Below are positions 15,983 through 24,394 of a stretch of 30,744 nucleotides of DNA, in pieces. The stretch covers positions 1 through 30,744 of the forward strand of contig DJCX01000066.1 of assembly GCA_002430755.1 (NCBI GenBank), read 5' to 3'. How positions within the stretch are numbered: position 1 is the stretch's first letter; each line of letters begins with the position of its first letter. The notes under the pieces are model-generated. The model had not been told where the DNA came from, did not search any database, and saw only the letters and a list, made by a program, of their open reading frames with translations. This stretch comes from Flavobacteriales bacterium UBA5939. GTDB lineage: Bacteria > Bacteroidota > Bacteroidia > Flavobacteriales > Schleiferiaceae. The position numbers were made by a program, and so were the translations under genes.

Positions 15983-16895
15983 GACCAACCTTTTTCTCAT
16001 TGGTGCGGCAAAGGCAGGAACCACCGCGTTAGCAGAGATGCTGGGAAATCATTCAGAAATCAGTCCTCTGGCGATCAAAGAACCGGGTCATTTTTGCGAC
16101 GATATCTATGCAGAAGGCTTCTCTGCGAGTTACCAAAAAATGCTCCGTTGGGATGAAGCGCAATATTTTAAGGCAGATGCATTGGACCAGCGCCACATGG
16201 CCTTTGTCCAAGGACGTGAAAACTATGACCGTTTGGTCGCAGAGGCCGAGGAAGCATCCTATATTCTCGACGCTTCAACAGCTTATCTTCCTTCATTGAG
16301 TGCAGCAGAAAATATTGCTAGTTACAACTCGGAAGCAAAAATCATTGTGAGTCTTCGGAACCCAACGACCAGAGCCTACAGTCATTACAACATGGCGAGA
16401 AAATACGGAAAGGAACAGCGTTCGTTTTTGGATGCTATTCAGTCGGAAGGCGCATTGGAAAGGGCACGATGGGGCTGGGACGAATGTTATTTGGAATTGG
16501 GTGATTACGCGCCGCAATTAGAGCGCTGGCTCAAACACTTTTCAAAAGATAATATTCATGTGGTTTGGCAAGATGAATTGTTGGCAGAGCCAGCAGCGAC
16601 CCTTCAAGGCATATCGAAGTTTCTAGGCTTGACAGAGGAATTGAAACCTTTGGCCGAAGAGAAACACGGTGCTGAGGTTCCCAAGAACAAGGTAGTAGGG
16701 AAGGTACTGGGTGGAATTGGCTCCGCAGTAGCTGCCATTTTACCGGAAAAAATCAAAGCAGGCGTAAAAAATATCGTTTTAGCCAAGCCTGAAGGCATGG
16801 AAGAGGCGGCTCGCTCGTTTTTACTTCGTTATTTTGCACCGTCCATTGAAGCATTAGAAAAACTTCTTGAAAAGGATTTAACACACTGGAAATAA
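15975..16895 (+). CDS. PAPS-dependent sulfotransferase (carbohydrate type)
   Basis: The 306-residue protein opens with LFLIGAAKAGTTAL, the 5'-phosphosulfate-binding loop with Lys13, and has the 3'-phosphate motif VSLRNPTTRAYSHY with Arg128 and Ser136. These are the two hallmarks of the sulfotransferase superfamily, which moves sulfate from PAPS to hydroxyl or amino groups. No signal peptide is present, so it acts in the cytosol. Placed between the flippase (8-base overlap) and the Wzz-like gene (7-base gap), it probably sulfates a sugar of the surface glycan before or during export. Conserved acidic or histidine bases for catalysis could not be assigned with certainty. Confidence 0.88.
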   Translation: MTKTNLFLIGAAKAGTTALAEMLGNHSEISPLAIKEPGHFCDDIYAEGFSASYQKMLRWDEAQYFKADALDQRHMAFVQGRENYDRLVAEAEEASYILDASTAYLPSLSAAENIASYNSEAKIIVSLRNPTTRAYSHYNMARKYGKEQRSFLDAIQSEGALERARWGWDECYLELGDYAPQLERWLKHFSKDNIHVVWQDELLAEPAATLQGISKFLGLTEELKPLAEEKHGAEVPKNKVVGKVLGGIGSAVAAILPEKIKAGVKNIVLAKPEGMEEAARSFLLRYFAPSIEALEKLLEKDLTHWK

Positions 16896-16902
16896 ATATA
16901 AT

Positions 16903-17910
16903 ATGGAATACAGCAGCTCAAATTTGATCTCGTTTGTCTACAAGAATTGGAAGCCATTGGTGGTCATTCCATTCCTGTCCATGGTGGTCGCTGTGGTTTT
17001 CAGCGGACCTACCTTCATTAAGCCGCTTTTCGAATCTCAGGTAATTCTCTTCCCATCTACCACGAATTCTGTTTCGAAGGCCCTCCTTCCGCAGACCAAC
17101 GGGTATGGTGATGAGGATATCTTCGAATACGGCGATGAGCAACAAGCCGAACAGCTTTTGCAAATCCTGAGTTCTGGTGAAATTCGCGACAGTGTCATTG
17201 CCAAATTTGATTTGATGAATCACTATGACATCGATACGGCTTCTGATTATCCACGTACGAAGCTTTTCAAAGAGTACGAAAACAAAATTGAGTTCAACCG
17301 TACCCAATTCATGTCTGTAGAGATTAATGTACTTGATACCGATCCGCAGATAGCAGCCGATATTGCCAATTACATCTACAAGCTCGTGGATAAGGTGAAG
17401 CGTCGTGTCGCAAAGAACCGTGCTCAGATGGGACTTCAGATTGTAGAAAACGAATACCGTAGTCTACAAGGTGAGATCCAGACTATGGAAGATAAGATCA
17501 CTGAACTTCGTTTTAAAGGGGTGCACGATTACGAAAGCCAGAGTGCGGTCTTTAATGAGCAGTACGCTATTGCATTGGCAGCCGGGGCTTCTCAATCGCG
17601 CATCAAGCAGCTTGAGCGTCGCCTTGATACCTTGGCGAAATACGGTGGTAAATATGTCGCTATTCGCGATGAGCTTCAATTGCTCAAAGAGGAGGAGGTA
17701 AAGCTAAAGACGAAATTTGATCAGGCCAAGGTGGATGTGAATCAAAACCTTCCGGCTACCTTTAAAGTAGATGAAGCACGTCCTGCTGAACGCAAGACGT
17801 ATCCGAAGCGTAGCATACTCATCCTTGCTGTAGGATTCGCTGTCTTTATCCTCGTGGTATTTACCCTTCTTGTTCGCGGTACATTCTTGGAACTTCGCGC
17901 TAAAGCGTAG
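16903..17910 (+). CDS. Wzz-like polysaccharide chain-length determinant
   Basis: The 335-residue product has the two-membrane-helix layout of Wzz/PCP proteins. The first helix is at about 19-35 and the last at about 304-324, with a large periplasmic part between that includes a coiled-coil region (about 175-285, with EYRSLQGEIQTMEDKITEL and ELQLLKEEEVKLKTKFD). The stretch DEARPAERKTYPKR just before the second helix is the proline-containing motif of the family. No cytosolic tyrosine-kinase domain is attached. It would regulate the length of the glycan made by the neighbouring ligase/polymerase-like protein. The last base of its TAG stop is the first base of the next gene's GTG start. Confidence 0.87.
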   Translation: MEYSSSNLISFVYKNWKPLVVIPFLSMVVAVVFSGPTFIKPLFESQVILFPSTTNSVSKALLPQTNGYGDEDIFEYGDEQQAEQLLQILSSGEIRDSVIAKFDLMNHYDIDTASDYPRTKLFKEYENKIEFNRTQFMSVEINVLDTDPQIAADIANYIYKLVDKVKRRVAKNRAQMGLQIVENEYRSLQGEIQTMEDKITELRFKGVHDYESQSAVFNEQYAIALAAGASQSRIKQLERRLDTLAKYGGKYVAIRDELQLLKEEEVKLKTKFDQAKVDVNQNLPATFKVDEARPAERKTYPKRSILILAVGFAVFILVVFTLLVRGTFLELRAKA

Positions 17911-19349
17911 TGACTTCGGGCAAGCAAATAAGCGCTAAGGGCATTGCCATCATCGCACTGCTCGTCTTGCCGTTCATTGGTTTGATTGTGGCCAAAGAGT
18001 GGTGGGTACTTTTGCTCTTGCCCGCCGGTTTGCTCGTGGTATGGCTGACCCTGTACCGATTAGATTGGGCCATGTGGTTCGTGGTCTTGTCCACACCGCT
18101 TTCTGTGAACCTTACTGACCTTACTGGAGGTGCTGGTCTTTCCCTACCCACAGAGCCCATGCTTGTTTTAATCACAGGCTTAGTCATCGTCAAAATGCTC
18201 TTCATGGGCGAATATGATATTCGACTGATTAAACATCCGATCTCCATAGCCATTTATATCTATCTGGCTTGGATGCTGTTGACGGTCATCACGTCCCAAC
18301 TCCCTCTAGTTTCATTAAAGCAATGGATTACCCGTGTGTGGTTCATCGTGCCCTATTATTTCCTATTAGGTCATTTATTCCTGCGCGATCCTAAAAACGC
18401 GGTCCGATTCCTTTGGCTCTTCCTTGTTCCGCTCATTATTGCCTGCACGTATACGATGGTCATCCACAGTCAATACGGCTTTACCAAAAAGACTTCTACT
18501 TGGGTGATGTTCCCGCTGTTCAAAGAGCACACCTCCTACGGTGCTGTGTTGGCCTTGTTCTACCCCGCTGCACTATACCTCACGTTCCGTAAATCCTCTT
18601 GGGGGTTCAATGCTATCGCCGCTGTACTACTCATCATATTGACAGCAGCTACGGTGCTCTCTTACACCCGTGCAGCATGGCTTTCCCTAGTGGGCGCCGG
18701 TGCGGTTTATTTGGTCTATGCCTTCCGGATGTCTAAGACGGTAGTCTGGTCGCTGGCAGGTTTAGTGCTTTTGATTGCCGGTTTGAATTTTTCCTACATC
18801 AGTTCGAAGTTCGAACGCAACACTCAGGATTCTTCGGATGATTTGAACGAACATGTGGCTTCGGTAACAAACGTGAGCACAGATGCCTCGAACCTTGAGC
18901 GCATCAATCGATGGAATTGTGCCATAAGGATGTATGCAGAACGTCCATTCTTAGGCCACGGTCCTGGAACCTACATGTTCCTTTACGCGCCCTATCAAAA
19001 ACCCTCAGAGAAAACCATCATCTCCACCAACGGCGGAAACAGGGGCAATGCGCACAGCGAATACCTAGGTCCTTTAGCGGAATCCGGCACTTTTGGCCTG
19101 CTCACTTTTTTAGGAATCATCATCACGGTAATTGTGGTTAGTGTCAATTCATACCAACGGTTAGATAATGACCGGTTAAAAGGACTGCTGCGCGTGGCCT
19201 TTTTAGGACTGATCACTTACTATTTACACGGATTCCTAAACAACTTCTTGGATATGGATAAGGCGAGTGCTCCGTTCTGGGGTTTTACGGCAATGATCAG
19301 CTGCTTATCTCTTGTAACGCGCCGGTCAGAAGGTGCTAAAGAGGCCTAG
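17910..19349 (+). CDS. O-antigen ligase/polymerase-like membrane protein (Wzy/WaaL family)
   Basis: The 479-residue protein has about eleven or twelve membrane segments. It carries the signature region of the O-antigen ligase family: LSYTRAAWLSLVGAG (helix with conserved Arg) and, in the large periplasmic loop, RMYAERPFLGHGPGTYMF followed by NAHSEYLGPLAESGTFGLL with the conserved His. Members either polymerise lipid-linked repeat units or ligate the glycan to lipid A core; the neighbouring flippase and Wzz-like genes favour a polymerase, but the two cannot be separated by sequence alone. The start is a GTG that overlaps the Wzz stop (TAGTG); no ATG is available until well inside the first helices. 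It is the last gene of the cluster. Confidence 0.85.
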   Translation: MTSGKQISAKGIAIIALLVLPFIGLIVAKEWWVLLLLPAGLLVVWLTLYRLDWAMWFVVLSTPLSVNLTDLTGGAGLSLPTEPMLVLITGLVIVKMLFMGEYDIRLIKHPISIAIYIYLAWMLLTVITSQLPLVSLKQWITRVWFIVPYYFLLGHLFLRDPKNAVRFLWLFLVPLIIACTYTMVIHSQYGFTKKTSTWVMFPLFKEHTSYGAVLALFYPAALYLTFRKSSWGFNAIAAVLLIILTAATVLSYTRAAWLSLVGAGAVYLVYAFRMSKTVVWSLAGLVLLIAGLNFSYISSKFERNTQDSSDDLNEHVASVTNVSTDASNLERINRWNCAIRMYAERPFLGHGPGTYMFLYAPYQKPSEKTIISTNGGNRGNAHSEYLGPLAESGTFGLLTFLGIIITVIVVSVNSYQRLDNDRLKGLLRVAFLGLITYYLHGFLNNFLDMDKASAPFWGFTAMISCLSLVTRRSEGAKEA

Positions 19350-19576
19350 AGAGAAGAATGAGCGTGCACAAATCGTACCCTGAGACGCGCTGAATTCTTC
19401 CAATGAAAAGTACTCCTTACATCAAAGACACCGGTAAACCATTGTTAAATAGACACTTGACTTCTTTTAAAATGCACTTTACGTCTAGGTAACATTTCTT
19501 TGAAAACACTTGTTTTTGTCTGTGGGAAAGTGCAATTTTAACGCTACTTAACATTAGTTTAACAAAAACAGGTACA
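19350..19576. promoter_or_regulatory. Intergenic leader upstream of the SusC-like gene
   Basis: This 227-base AT-rich stretch has no gene and should hold the promoter of the susCD-like pair, since those genes differ sharply in codon use from the cluster before them. No clean TTG/TAnnTTTG pair was found. TGCACTTT (19473-19480) and AAAGTGCA (19527-19534) form a perfect 8-base inverted repeat 46 bases apart, which might be a regulator site or may be chance. No intrinsic terminator for the upstream cluster was recognised. Confidence 0.35.
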
Positions 19577-22500
19577 ATGAAAAACAAGTTTTTACTCGTT
19601 TGGTCCTTTCTGATTGCTTTTAGCGCTACTGCGTTTGCACAGAATGAACCAGAGAAAGGCGACGTGCCAGCAGTTCCAGATGTTTTCGAACAATTGGAAG
19701 AGGTAGTAGTAACTGCCGGTGGTATTGCTCGTGAAAAAAAGGCCCTAGGTTTCGGCGTAGAGGAAGTAAAAGGTGCTTCTATCAAGGAATCAGGTGAATC
19801 AAACATCGTTAGTGGTATCTCTGCTAAGGTGAGTGGTGTTCAAGTAACCAACTCATCGGGTGCTGCTGGTGCTGCTTCGTACATCAAGATTCGTGGTAAC
19901 GCAACGTTTACTGCGAACGACAACCAGCCTTTGATGGTTGTTGATGGTGTGCCAATTGACAACTCTCAAATCGCAACTTCAGATTTGCGTGCGGGTGTTG
20001 CAAACTCAAACCGTGCAATTGATATCAACCCAGACGACATCGAGACTATCTCGGTACTAAAGGGTGGTGCAGCTGCAGCACTTTACGGTACTCGTGGTGC
20101 GAACGGTGTAATTCTTATTACTACTAAGAAGGGTTCTTACGGAGAAGATTTCTCTGTAAACGTAAGCTCTTCAATGGAGATTTCTCAGGTAAACAAAATG
20201 CCTGAGGTACAGAACAAGTATTCGCAAGGTTACTTCGGTACATATGGTGGTGGTACTTCAAACCCATTCTCATGGGGTCCAGCTCTAGCCGACTTAGGTT
20301 ACGATGCTGACGGTAACATTACTCAGGATGCTACTGGTGGTGTAACACCTTACGATCACTCTTCGTTCTTCCAAAACGGTAGAAGATTGAACAACTCGTT
20401 GACTCTTTCAGGTGGTGGTAAAGCAAGTTCTTACTACTTGTCTATCGCAAACTTGCAAGATGACGGTATCGTTCCATTGAACACTTTCGATCGTACAACT
20501 ATTCGTTTGACAGGTTCAGGTCAGATTTCAACTAACTTGAAAGCGACTGCTTCTTTGGCTTACACTAACTCAGGTGGTTACCGTGTTCAACAGGGTTCTA
20601 ACACATCTGGTTTGATGCTAGGTTTGTTGCGTACACCTCCAACATTTGATAACTCAAACGGTGTAACAGATCCAACAGATCCTGCTGCATTTATGAACGC
20701 AGATGGTTCTCAGAGAAACTACCGCGCTGGTGGTGGTTACGATAACCCATACTGGACGATTAACATGAACCCATTTACGGATCAGGTAAACCGTCTGTTT
20801 GGTTACACTAAATTCGACTGGTCACCAGTTGAAGGTCTATTGGTAAGCTACCGTTACGGTGTTGATCAGTACTCTGATGCTCGTAAGCAGATCATCTCTA
20901 TTAACTCTCGTACGTTCCCAGGCGGTTCTATTTCTGACGAAATCTACACTGTTAAGGAGCAAAACCACGATCTTACTGCTCGTTACAGCATGGACTTAGG
21001 TCCTATCGGTGCAAACTTCTTCGGAGGTTTCAACGCTAACCAGCGTGATCGTAAGTACGTTAGCGGTTACGGTTCTGGTTTGACATTGCCGAACTTCTAC
21101 AACATGAGCAACGCTCAAAGCCAGTTCGCATACGAAGGGACAACAGGTCGTCGTTTGTGGGGTGTTTACGGTGAAGCGCAGTTTGACTACGCTGACTGGG
21201 CATACTTGACATTGACTGCACGTCGTGACCAAGCGTCTACGTTCGGTAACGTTGCAACGCCAATCGTTTATCCATCGGCTTCTTTGTCGTTGATTTTGAC
21301 TGAGGCCTTGAACATTGAAAGCGACGTATTGAACTACGCTAAATTGCGTATGTCTTCTGCTAAAGTAGGTTCTGAGCCTTCTTTCGCTTCTAACGCAACT
21401 TACTTTAACCAAGCAGGTGTTGGTTCAGGTTGGATCAACGGTATTAGTTTCCCATACTTGGGCGCTACAGGTTTTACGCAGAGCAACACTTTGGGTAACC
21501 CAGACCTACGTCCTGAGTTTACTGTAACTAACGAGATTGGTGCTGAATTCCGCTTGTTCCAGAACAAGATTAGCGCTGACGTAACGTTGTACGAGCAGCG
21601 TTCAGAAGATTTGATCGTAGCCGTACCAGTTGCAGGTTCTTCAGGTTTTACAAGCACGTTTATGAATGCAGGTACTATGACAAACACTGGTGTTGAACTT
21701 CAGTTGAACGCTAGCTTAGTAGATACTAAAGACTTCACATTCGATGCAGGTATGACATTTACTCGTAACCGTAACGTAGTTGAGAAATTGGCTGACGGTG
21801 TAGACGTAATTGGTCTTCCATGGGGATTCTTCGGTGCTAACCAACGTCTAGTTGTTGGTGAAGCATACGGTACGCTTTACGGTGATGACTGGGCTCGTGA
21901 CGAGGCTGGTAACGCATTAGTTGATGCAAACGGATACCCAATCTACTCTTCAACTGAAGTTGTAGTAGGTAACCCTAACCCAGATTACTTGATGGGTATC
22001 ACATCAAACGCTACGTACAAGAACTGGAGCTTTAACATGCTTTGGGACATCCGTCAAGGTGGTGACATCTGGAACGGTACTCGTGGTGCATTGTACTACT
22101 TCGGTACTCACATTGATACTGACGTTCACCCAAGCGGTGCAGGTCGTGGTGAGACGTTTGTTTGGGAAGATGTTGTAATGGGTAACAGTGGTGTTTACGC
22201 TCCTGGTACTGTTGATGCTGACGGTAACGATATTAGCGGTCAGCCTAACTCAACTCCTATTTTGAACGATATCGATTCTTACGCTCTAGGTCCACTATCA
22301 GGATTTACAGGTGCTTCTCGTCCATTCATTGAGGACGGTAGCTGGGTGCGTCTAAGAAACATCGGTGTGAGCTACAAGTTCGACGCTGATGCCATTAGCG
22401 CAACGAAACTTAAAGGTTTGACTGTAGGTGTAAGCGGACGTAATATCTTCTTGAGAACTCCTTACCGTGGTGTAGATCCAGAAACTAACCTTTCAGGTGC

Positions 22501-22579
22501 TACAAACAGCCAGGGTGCGGATTACTTCAACATGCCTAACACTATGGGTGTAATCTTCAGCTTGAAGGCTAACCTTTAA
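19577..22579 (+). CDS. SusC/RagA-family TonB-dependent outer membrane transporter
   Basis: The 1000-residue protein starts with a signal peptide (MKNKFLLVWSFLIAFSATAFA, cleavage after 21) and soon shows a TonB box EEVVVTAG (41-48). The plug domain follows with GVQVTNSSGAAGAASYIKIRG and NQPLMVVDGVPID, diagnostic of the SusC subfamily, then a long series of beta strands ending in SLKANL. It imports a large ligand, often a glycan or peptide, with the SusD-like partner encoded 13 bases downstream. Unusually, the N-terminal CarboxypepD_reg-like domain that most SusC proteins carry between signal peptide and TonB box is absent; only about 19 residues lie there. Codon use is strongly biased (GGT, CGT, TTG, AAC), suggesting high expression. 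Substrate unknown. Confidence 0.95.
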   Translation: MKNKFLLVWSFLIAFSATAFAQNEPEKGDVPAVPDVFEQLEEVVVTAGGIAREKKALGFGVEEVKGASIKESGESNIVSGISAKVSGVQVTNSSGAAGAASYIKIRGNATFTANDNQPLMVVDGVPIDNSQIATSDLRAGVANSNRAIDINPDDIETISVLKGGAAAALYGTRGANGVILITTKKGSYGEDFSVNVSSSMEISQVNKMPEVQNKYSQGYFGTYGGGTSNPFSWGPALADLGYDADGNITQDATGGVTPYDHSSFFQNGRRLNNSLTLSGGGKASSYYLSIANLQDDGIVPLNTFDRTTIRLTGSGQISTNLKATASLAYTNSGGYRVQQGSNTSGLMLGLLRTPPTFDNSNGVTDPTDPAAFMNADGSQRNYRAGGGYDNPYWTINMNPFTDQVNRLFGYTKFDWSPVEGLLVSYRYGVDQYSDARKQIISINSRTFPGGSISDEIYTVKEQNHDLTARYSMDLGPIGANFFGGFNANQRDRKYVSGYGSGLTLPNFYNMSNAQSQFAYEGTTGRRLWGVYGEAQFDYADWAYLTLTARRDQASTFGNVATPIVYPSASLSLILTEALNIESDVLNYAKLRMSSAKVGSEPSFASNATYFNQAGVGSGWINGISFPYLGATGFTQSNTLGNPDLRPEFTVTNEIGAEFRLFQNKISADVTLYEQRSEDLIVAVPVAGSSGFTSTFMNAGTMTNTGVELQLNASLVDTKDFTFDAGMTFTRNRNVVEKLADGVDVIGLPWGFFGANQRLVVGEAYGTLYGDDWARDEAGNALVDANGYPIYSSTEVVVGNPNPDYLMGITSNATYKNWSFNMLWDIRQGGDIWNGTRGALYYFGTHIDTDVHPSGAGRGETFVWEDVVMGNSGVYAPGTVDADGNDISGQPNSTPILNDIDSYALGPLSGFTGASRPFIEDGSWVRLRNIGVSYKFDADAISATKLKGLTVGVSGRNIFLRTPYRGVDPETNLSGATNSQGADYFNMPNTMGVIFSLKANL

Positions 22580-22592
22580 AAAATAAAGCATT

Positions 22593-23936
22593 ATGAAAAT
22601 TAAATCATTAGCAATTTTAGCGGTAGCCGCAGTTGGGTTTACTGCTTGTTCAGATGCATGGTTGGATGAGTACAAGCTCGATCAAAACCGTCCTTCTGAC
22701 GTAAGTATGGAGGTTCTTCTTCCTTCTGCTCAGGCCTCTTACGGTATGACGCAGGGTGATGTATTGCCTCGCTTGACTAGCATTTTTATGCAGCAAATGA
22801 CTGGTACGGATCGTCAATCTTTGGCGCACAACCGTTACGCACAGATTGGTGAAGGTGATTTCAACACTCCTTGGAATAACTCTTACGCTGGTGGTCTTTA
22901 CGATCTTAAATTGATCATGGACAAAGCAGCGGAAGCAAATGCTCCAGCATACGAAGGTGTTGCTCAAATCATGACGGCAATGTACTTGGGAGTTCTAACG
23001 GATCACTTCGGTGATATTCCTTACTCTGATGCATTGCAAGGTGCTGATAAATTGAAAGCTGAATACGATAGCCAACAAGATATCTACGCTACAATCTTCT
23101 CTTTATTGGCTGACGGTAAAGCGAACTTGTTGGAGCCTTCTGATGTAATGCCAGGTGGCGACGATTTGATCCACGGTGGTGATTTGGCAGCTTGGGCTGC
23201 TACTGCTGACGGTCTACGTGCTCGTTACTTGAATCACTTGAGCAAAACTTCTCAGTACAATGCTGCTGATGTAGTATCTGCTTGTGATGACGCAATCAAC
23301 GGTGGTGTATACTGTACAATCGGCTTCGAAGCTGCATTGAACCAGAATCCTTGGTACCAGTTTACTGTTATTGATCGTGCTGGTTACATCAGCCAATTCG
23401 GTACTATGTACGATATGATGGAGGCATCTTCTGATCCACGTCTAACGTTATACCGTTCTGCAGATAGCTTGACTATGCCAGTATTGGGTGGTGCTACTTC
23501 ACCACTACCAATCGTAACTCCATTCGAGATTATGTTTGTTAAGGCTGAAGCTCAGTTGGCAGGCGGTGACGCTACTAGCGCACGTGCTACACTAGAATCG
23601 GCTATCGAATCAAACATGACTTGGTTGGGTGTTGATGCAGCGGATATCGCAACGTACGTTGGTGCATTATCAACTACTACTGACCTAGAGTTGATCATGA
23701 ACGAGAAGTATGTAGCTATGTTCTCAACTGGTGAGTCTTGGACTGACTGGAGAAGAACTGGTTTCCCTGCACTAAGTGCTCCTGACGGTGCAAACCTTAG
23801 TGGTATGCCACGTAGAATGCCTTACCCAGAAGGTGAGTACTTGTACAACGCAGATAACGTTCCATTCCCAATTACATCTTCACCAGATGTTAAGTTTGGA
23901 GTAGACGCTTCAACACGTCTATGGTGGGATATGTAA
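22593..23936 (+). CDS. SusD/RagB-family surface lipoprotein
   Basis: The 447-residue product has a lipoprotein signal (GFTAC, Cys19) and the layout of a SusD-like protein of the shorter SusD-like_2 type: SDAWLDEYKLDQNRPSD near the N-terminus, then tetratricopeptide-like helices including AQIMTAMYLGVLTDHFGDIPYSDALQG (107-133). A C-terminal part has IMNEKYVAMFSTGESWTDWRRTGFP, which is strongly typical. SusD proteins sit on the cell surface as a lid on the SusC barrel and bind the ligand. It lies 13 bases after the SusC-like gene with an A-rich leader and no Shine-Dalgarno, shares its extreme codon bias, and is followed by a strong terminator, so the pair forms a complete two-gene operon without enzymes. 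Confidence 0.93.
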   Translation: MKIKSLAILAVAAVGFTACSDAWLDEYKLDQNRPSDVSMEVLLPSAQASYGMTQGDVLPRLTSIFMQQMTGTDRQSLAHNRYAQIGEGDFNTPWNNSYAGGLYDLKLIMDKAAEANAPAYEGVAQIMTAMYLGVLTDHFGDIPYSDALQGADKLKAEYDSQQDIYATIFSLLADGKANLLEPSDVMPGGDDLIHGGDLAAWAATADGLRARYLNHLSKTSQYNAADVVSACDDAINGGVYCTIGFEAALNQNPWYQFTVIDRAGYISQFGTMYDMMEASSDPRLTLYRSADSLTMPVLGGATSPLPIVTPFEIMFVKAEAQLAGGDATSARATLESAIESNMTWLGVDAADIATYVGALSTTTDLELIMNEKYVAMFSTGESWTDWRRTGFPALSAPDGANLSGMPRRMPYPEGEYLYNADNVPFPITSSPDVKFGVDASTRLWWDM

Positions 23937-23958
23937 TCACTTAGATTATTGATAAAGG

Positions 23959-23991
23959 CCGCCGCTCCCGATGGGAGCGGCGGTTTTTTTT
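23959..23991 (+). terminator. Strong intrinsic terminator after the susCD-like pair
   Basis: CCGCCGCTCCC (23959-23969) pairs perfectly with GGGAGCGGCGG (23973-23983) over 11 bases with a 3-base loop, followed by eight T (23984-23991). It is a textbook intrinsic terminator 22 bases after the SusD stop and ends the pair's transcript. Confidence 0.92.
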
Positions 23992-23995
23992 GCCC

Positions 23996-24003
23996 TAAAT
24001 TTG
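23996..24003 (+). promoter_or_regulatory. Probable -7 promoter box (TAAATTTG) of the small membrane protein gene
   Basis: TAAATTTG is a perfect TAnnTTTG match lying four bases after the terminator T-tract and ending five bases before the ATG at 24009. No -33 element is evident, because the terminator stem occupies that place. Confidence 0.45.
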
Positions 24004-24008
24004 GCTTG

Positions 24009-24344
24009 ATGGATAAGGCTATAGATCACTTGCAAAAAACCATAGGTGAACGCGCTATTCTCAAGGAAGAATTGGACGCGCTACTCCATACTCAAGAGGG
24101 TATTGAAAGGCATTGGTTTGAGTATGATGAAAGTGAGCAGGTGTATTATTTGACGCCAGAAATATTGGCCTATGAAGCCAAGCCTAAGGAAGACTTTGAA
24201 GCTCTAGGATTGGGAGAACTAGAAGAACGAATAGTAGATGTCTTAGAACAGGGTAAAAGCTTGAAATGGGGCAAACTAGCCCTAGCCATGTGGCTGTTCT
24301 TCCTGTTCATTGTGGTGTATACCATCGTAGAAACTATTGCATAA
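24009..24344 (+). CDS. Small membrane-anchored protein of unknown function
   Basis: An open frame extends back to 23949, but that would run through the terminator, so the ATG at 24009 is chosen, giving 111 residues. I do not recognise a family. The first 85 residues are charged and mainly helical (two amphipathic helices at about 1-30 and 60-82, with a short WFEYDESEQVYYLTPE stretch between them). A single membrane helix at about 88-110 ends the protein, as in tail-anchored proteins; no signal peptide is present. The soluble part should therefore face the cytosol. It stands alone between two terminators with its own -7 promoter box. Confidence 0.65.
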   Translation: MDKAIDHLQKTIGERAILKEELDALLHTQEGIERHWFEYDESEQVYYLTPEILAYEAKPKEDFEALGLGELEERIVDVLEQGKSLKWGKLALAMWLFFLFIVVYTIVETIA

Positions 24345-24345
24345 A

Positions 24346-24372
24346 AAAACCACCCCGCAAAGAGGTGGTTTT
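24346..24372. terminator. Bidirectional intrinsic terminator between convergent genes
   Basis: AAAACCACC (24346-24354) and GGTGGTTTT (24364-24372) form a 9-base stem with a 9-base loop. A-tracts on the left and T-tracts on the right allow it to act in both directions, ending the small membrane protein gene on + and efp on -. Confidence 0.8.
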
Positions 24373-24394
24373 CGATTTATTGTGTGCGTGATGC

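Noticed and set aside
15506..16024. 172-codon open frame on - within the flippase gene
   Set aside because: Antisense to a clear membrane protein; its residues reflect the complement of hydrophobic codons.
23949..24008. Upstream extension of the small membrane protein gene
   Set aside because: It would translate through the stem and T-tract of the SusD terminator and gives a low-complexity N-terminus; the ATG at 24009 follows a -7 box.
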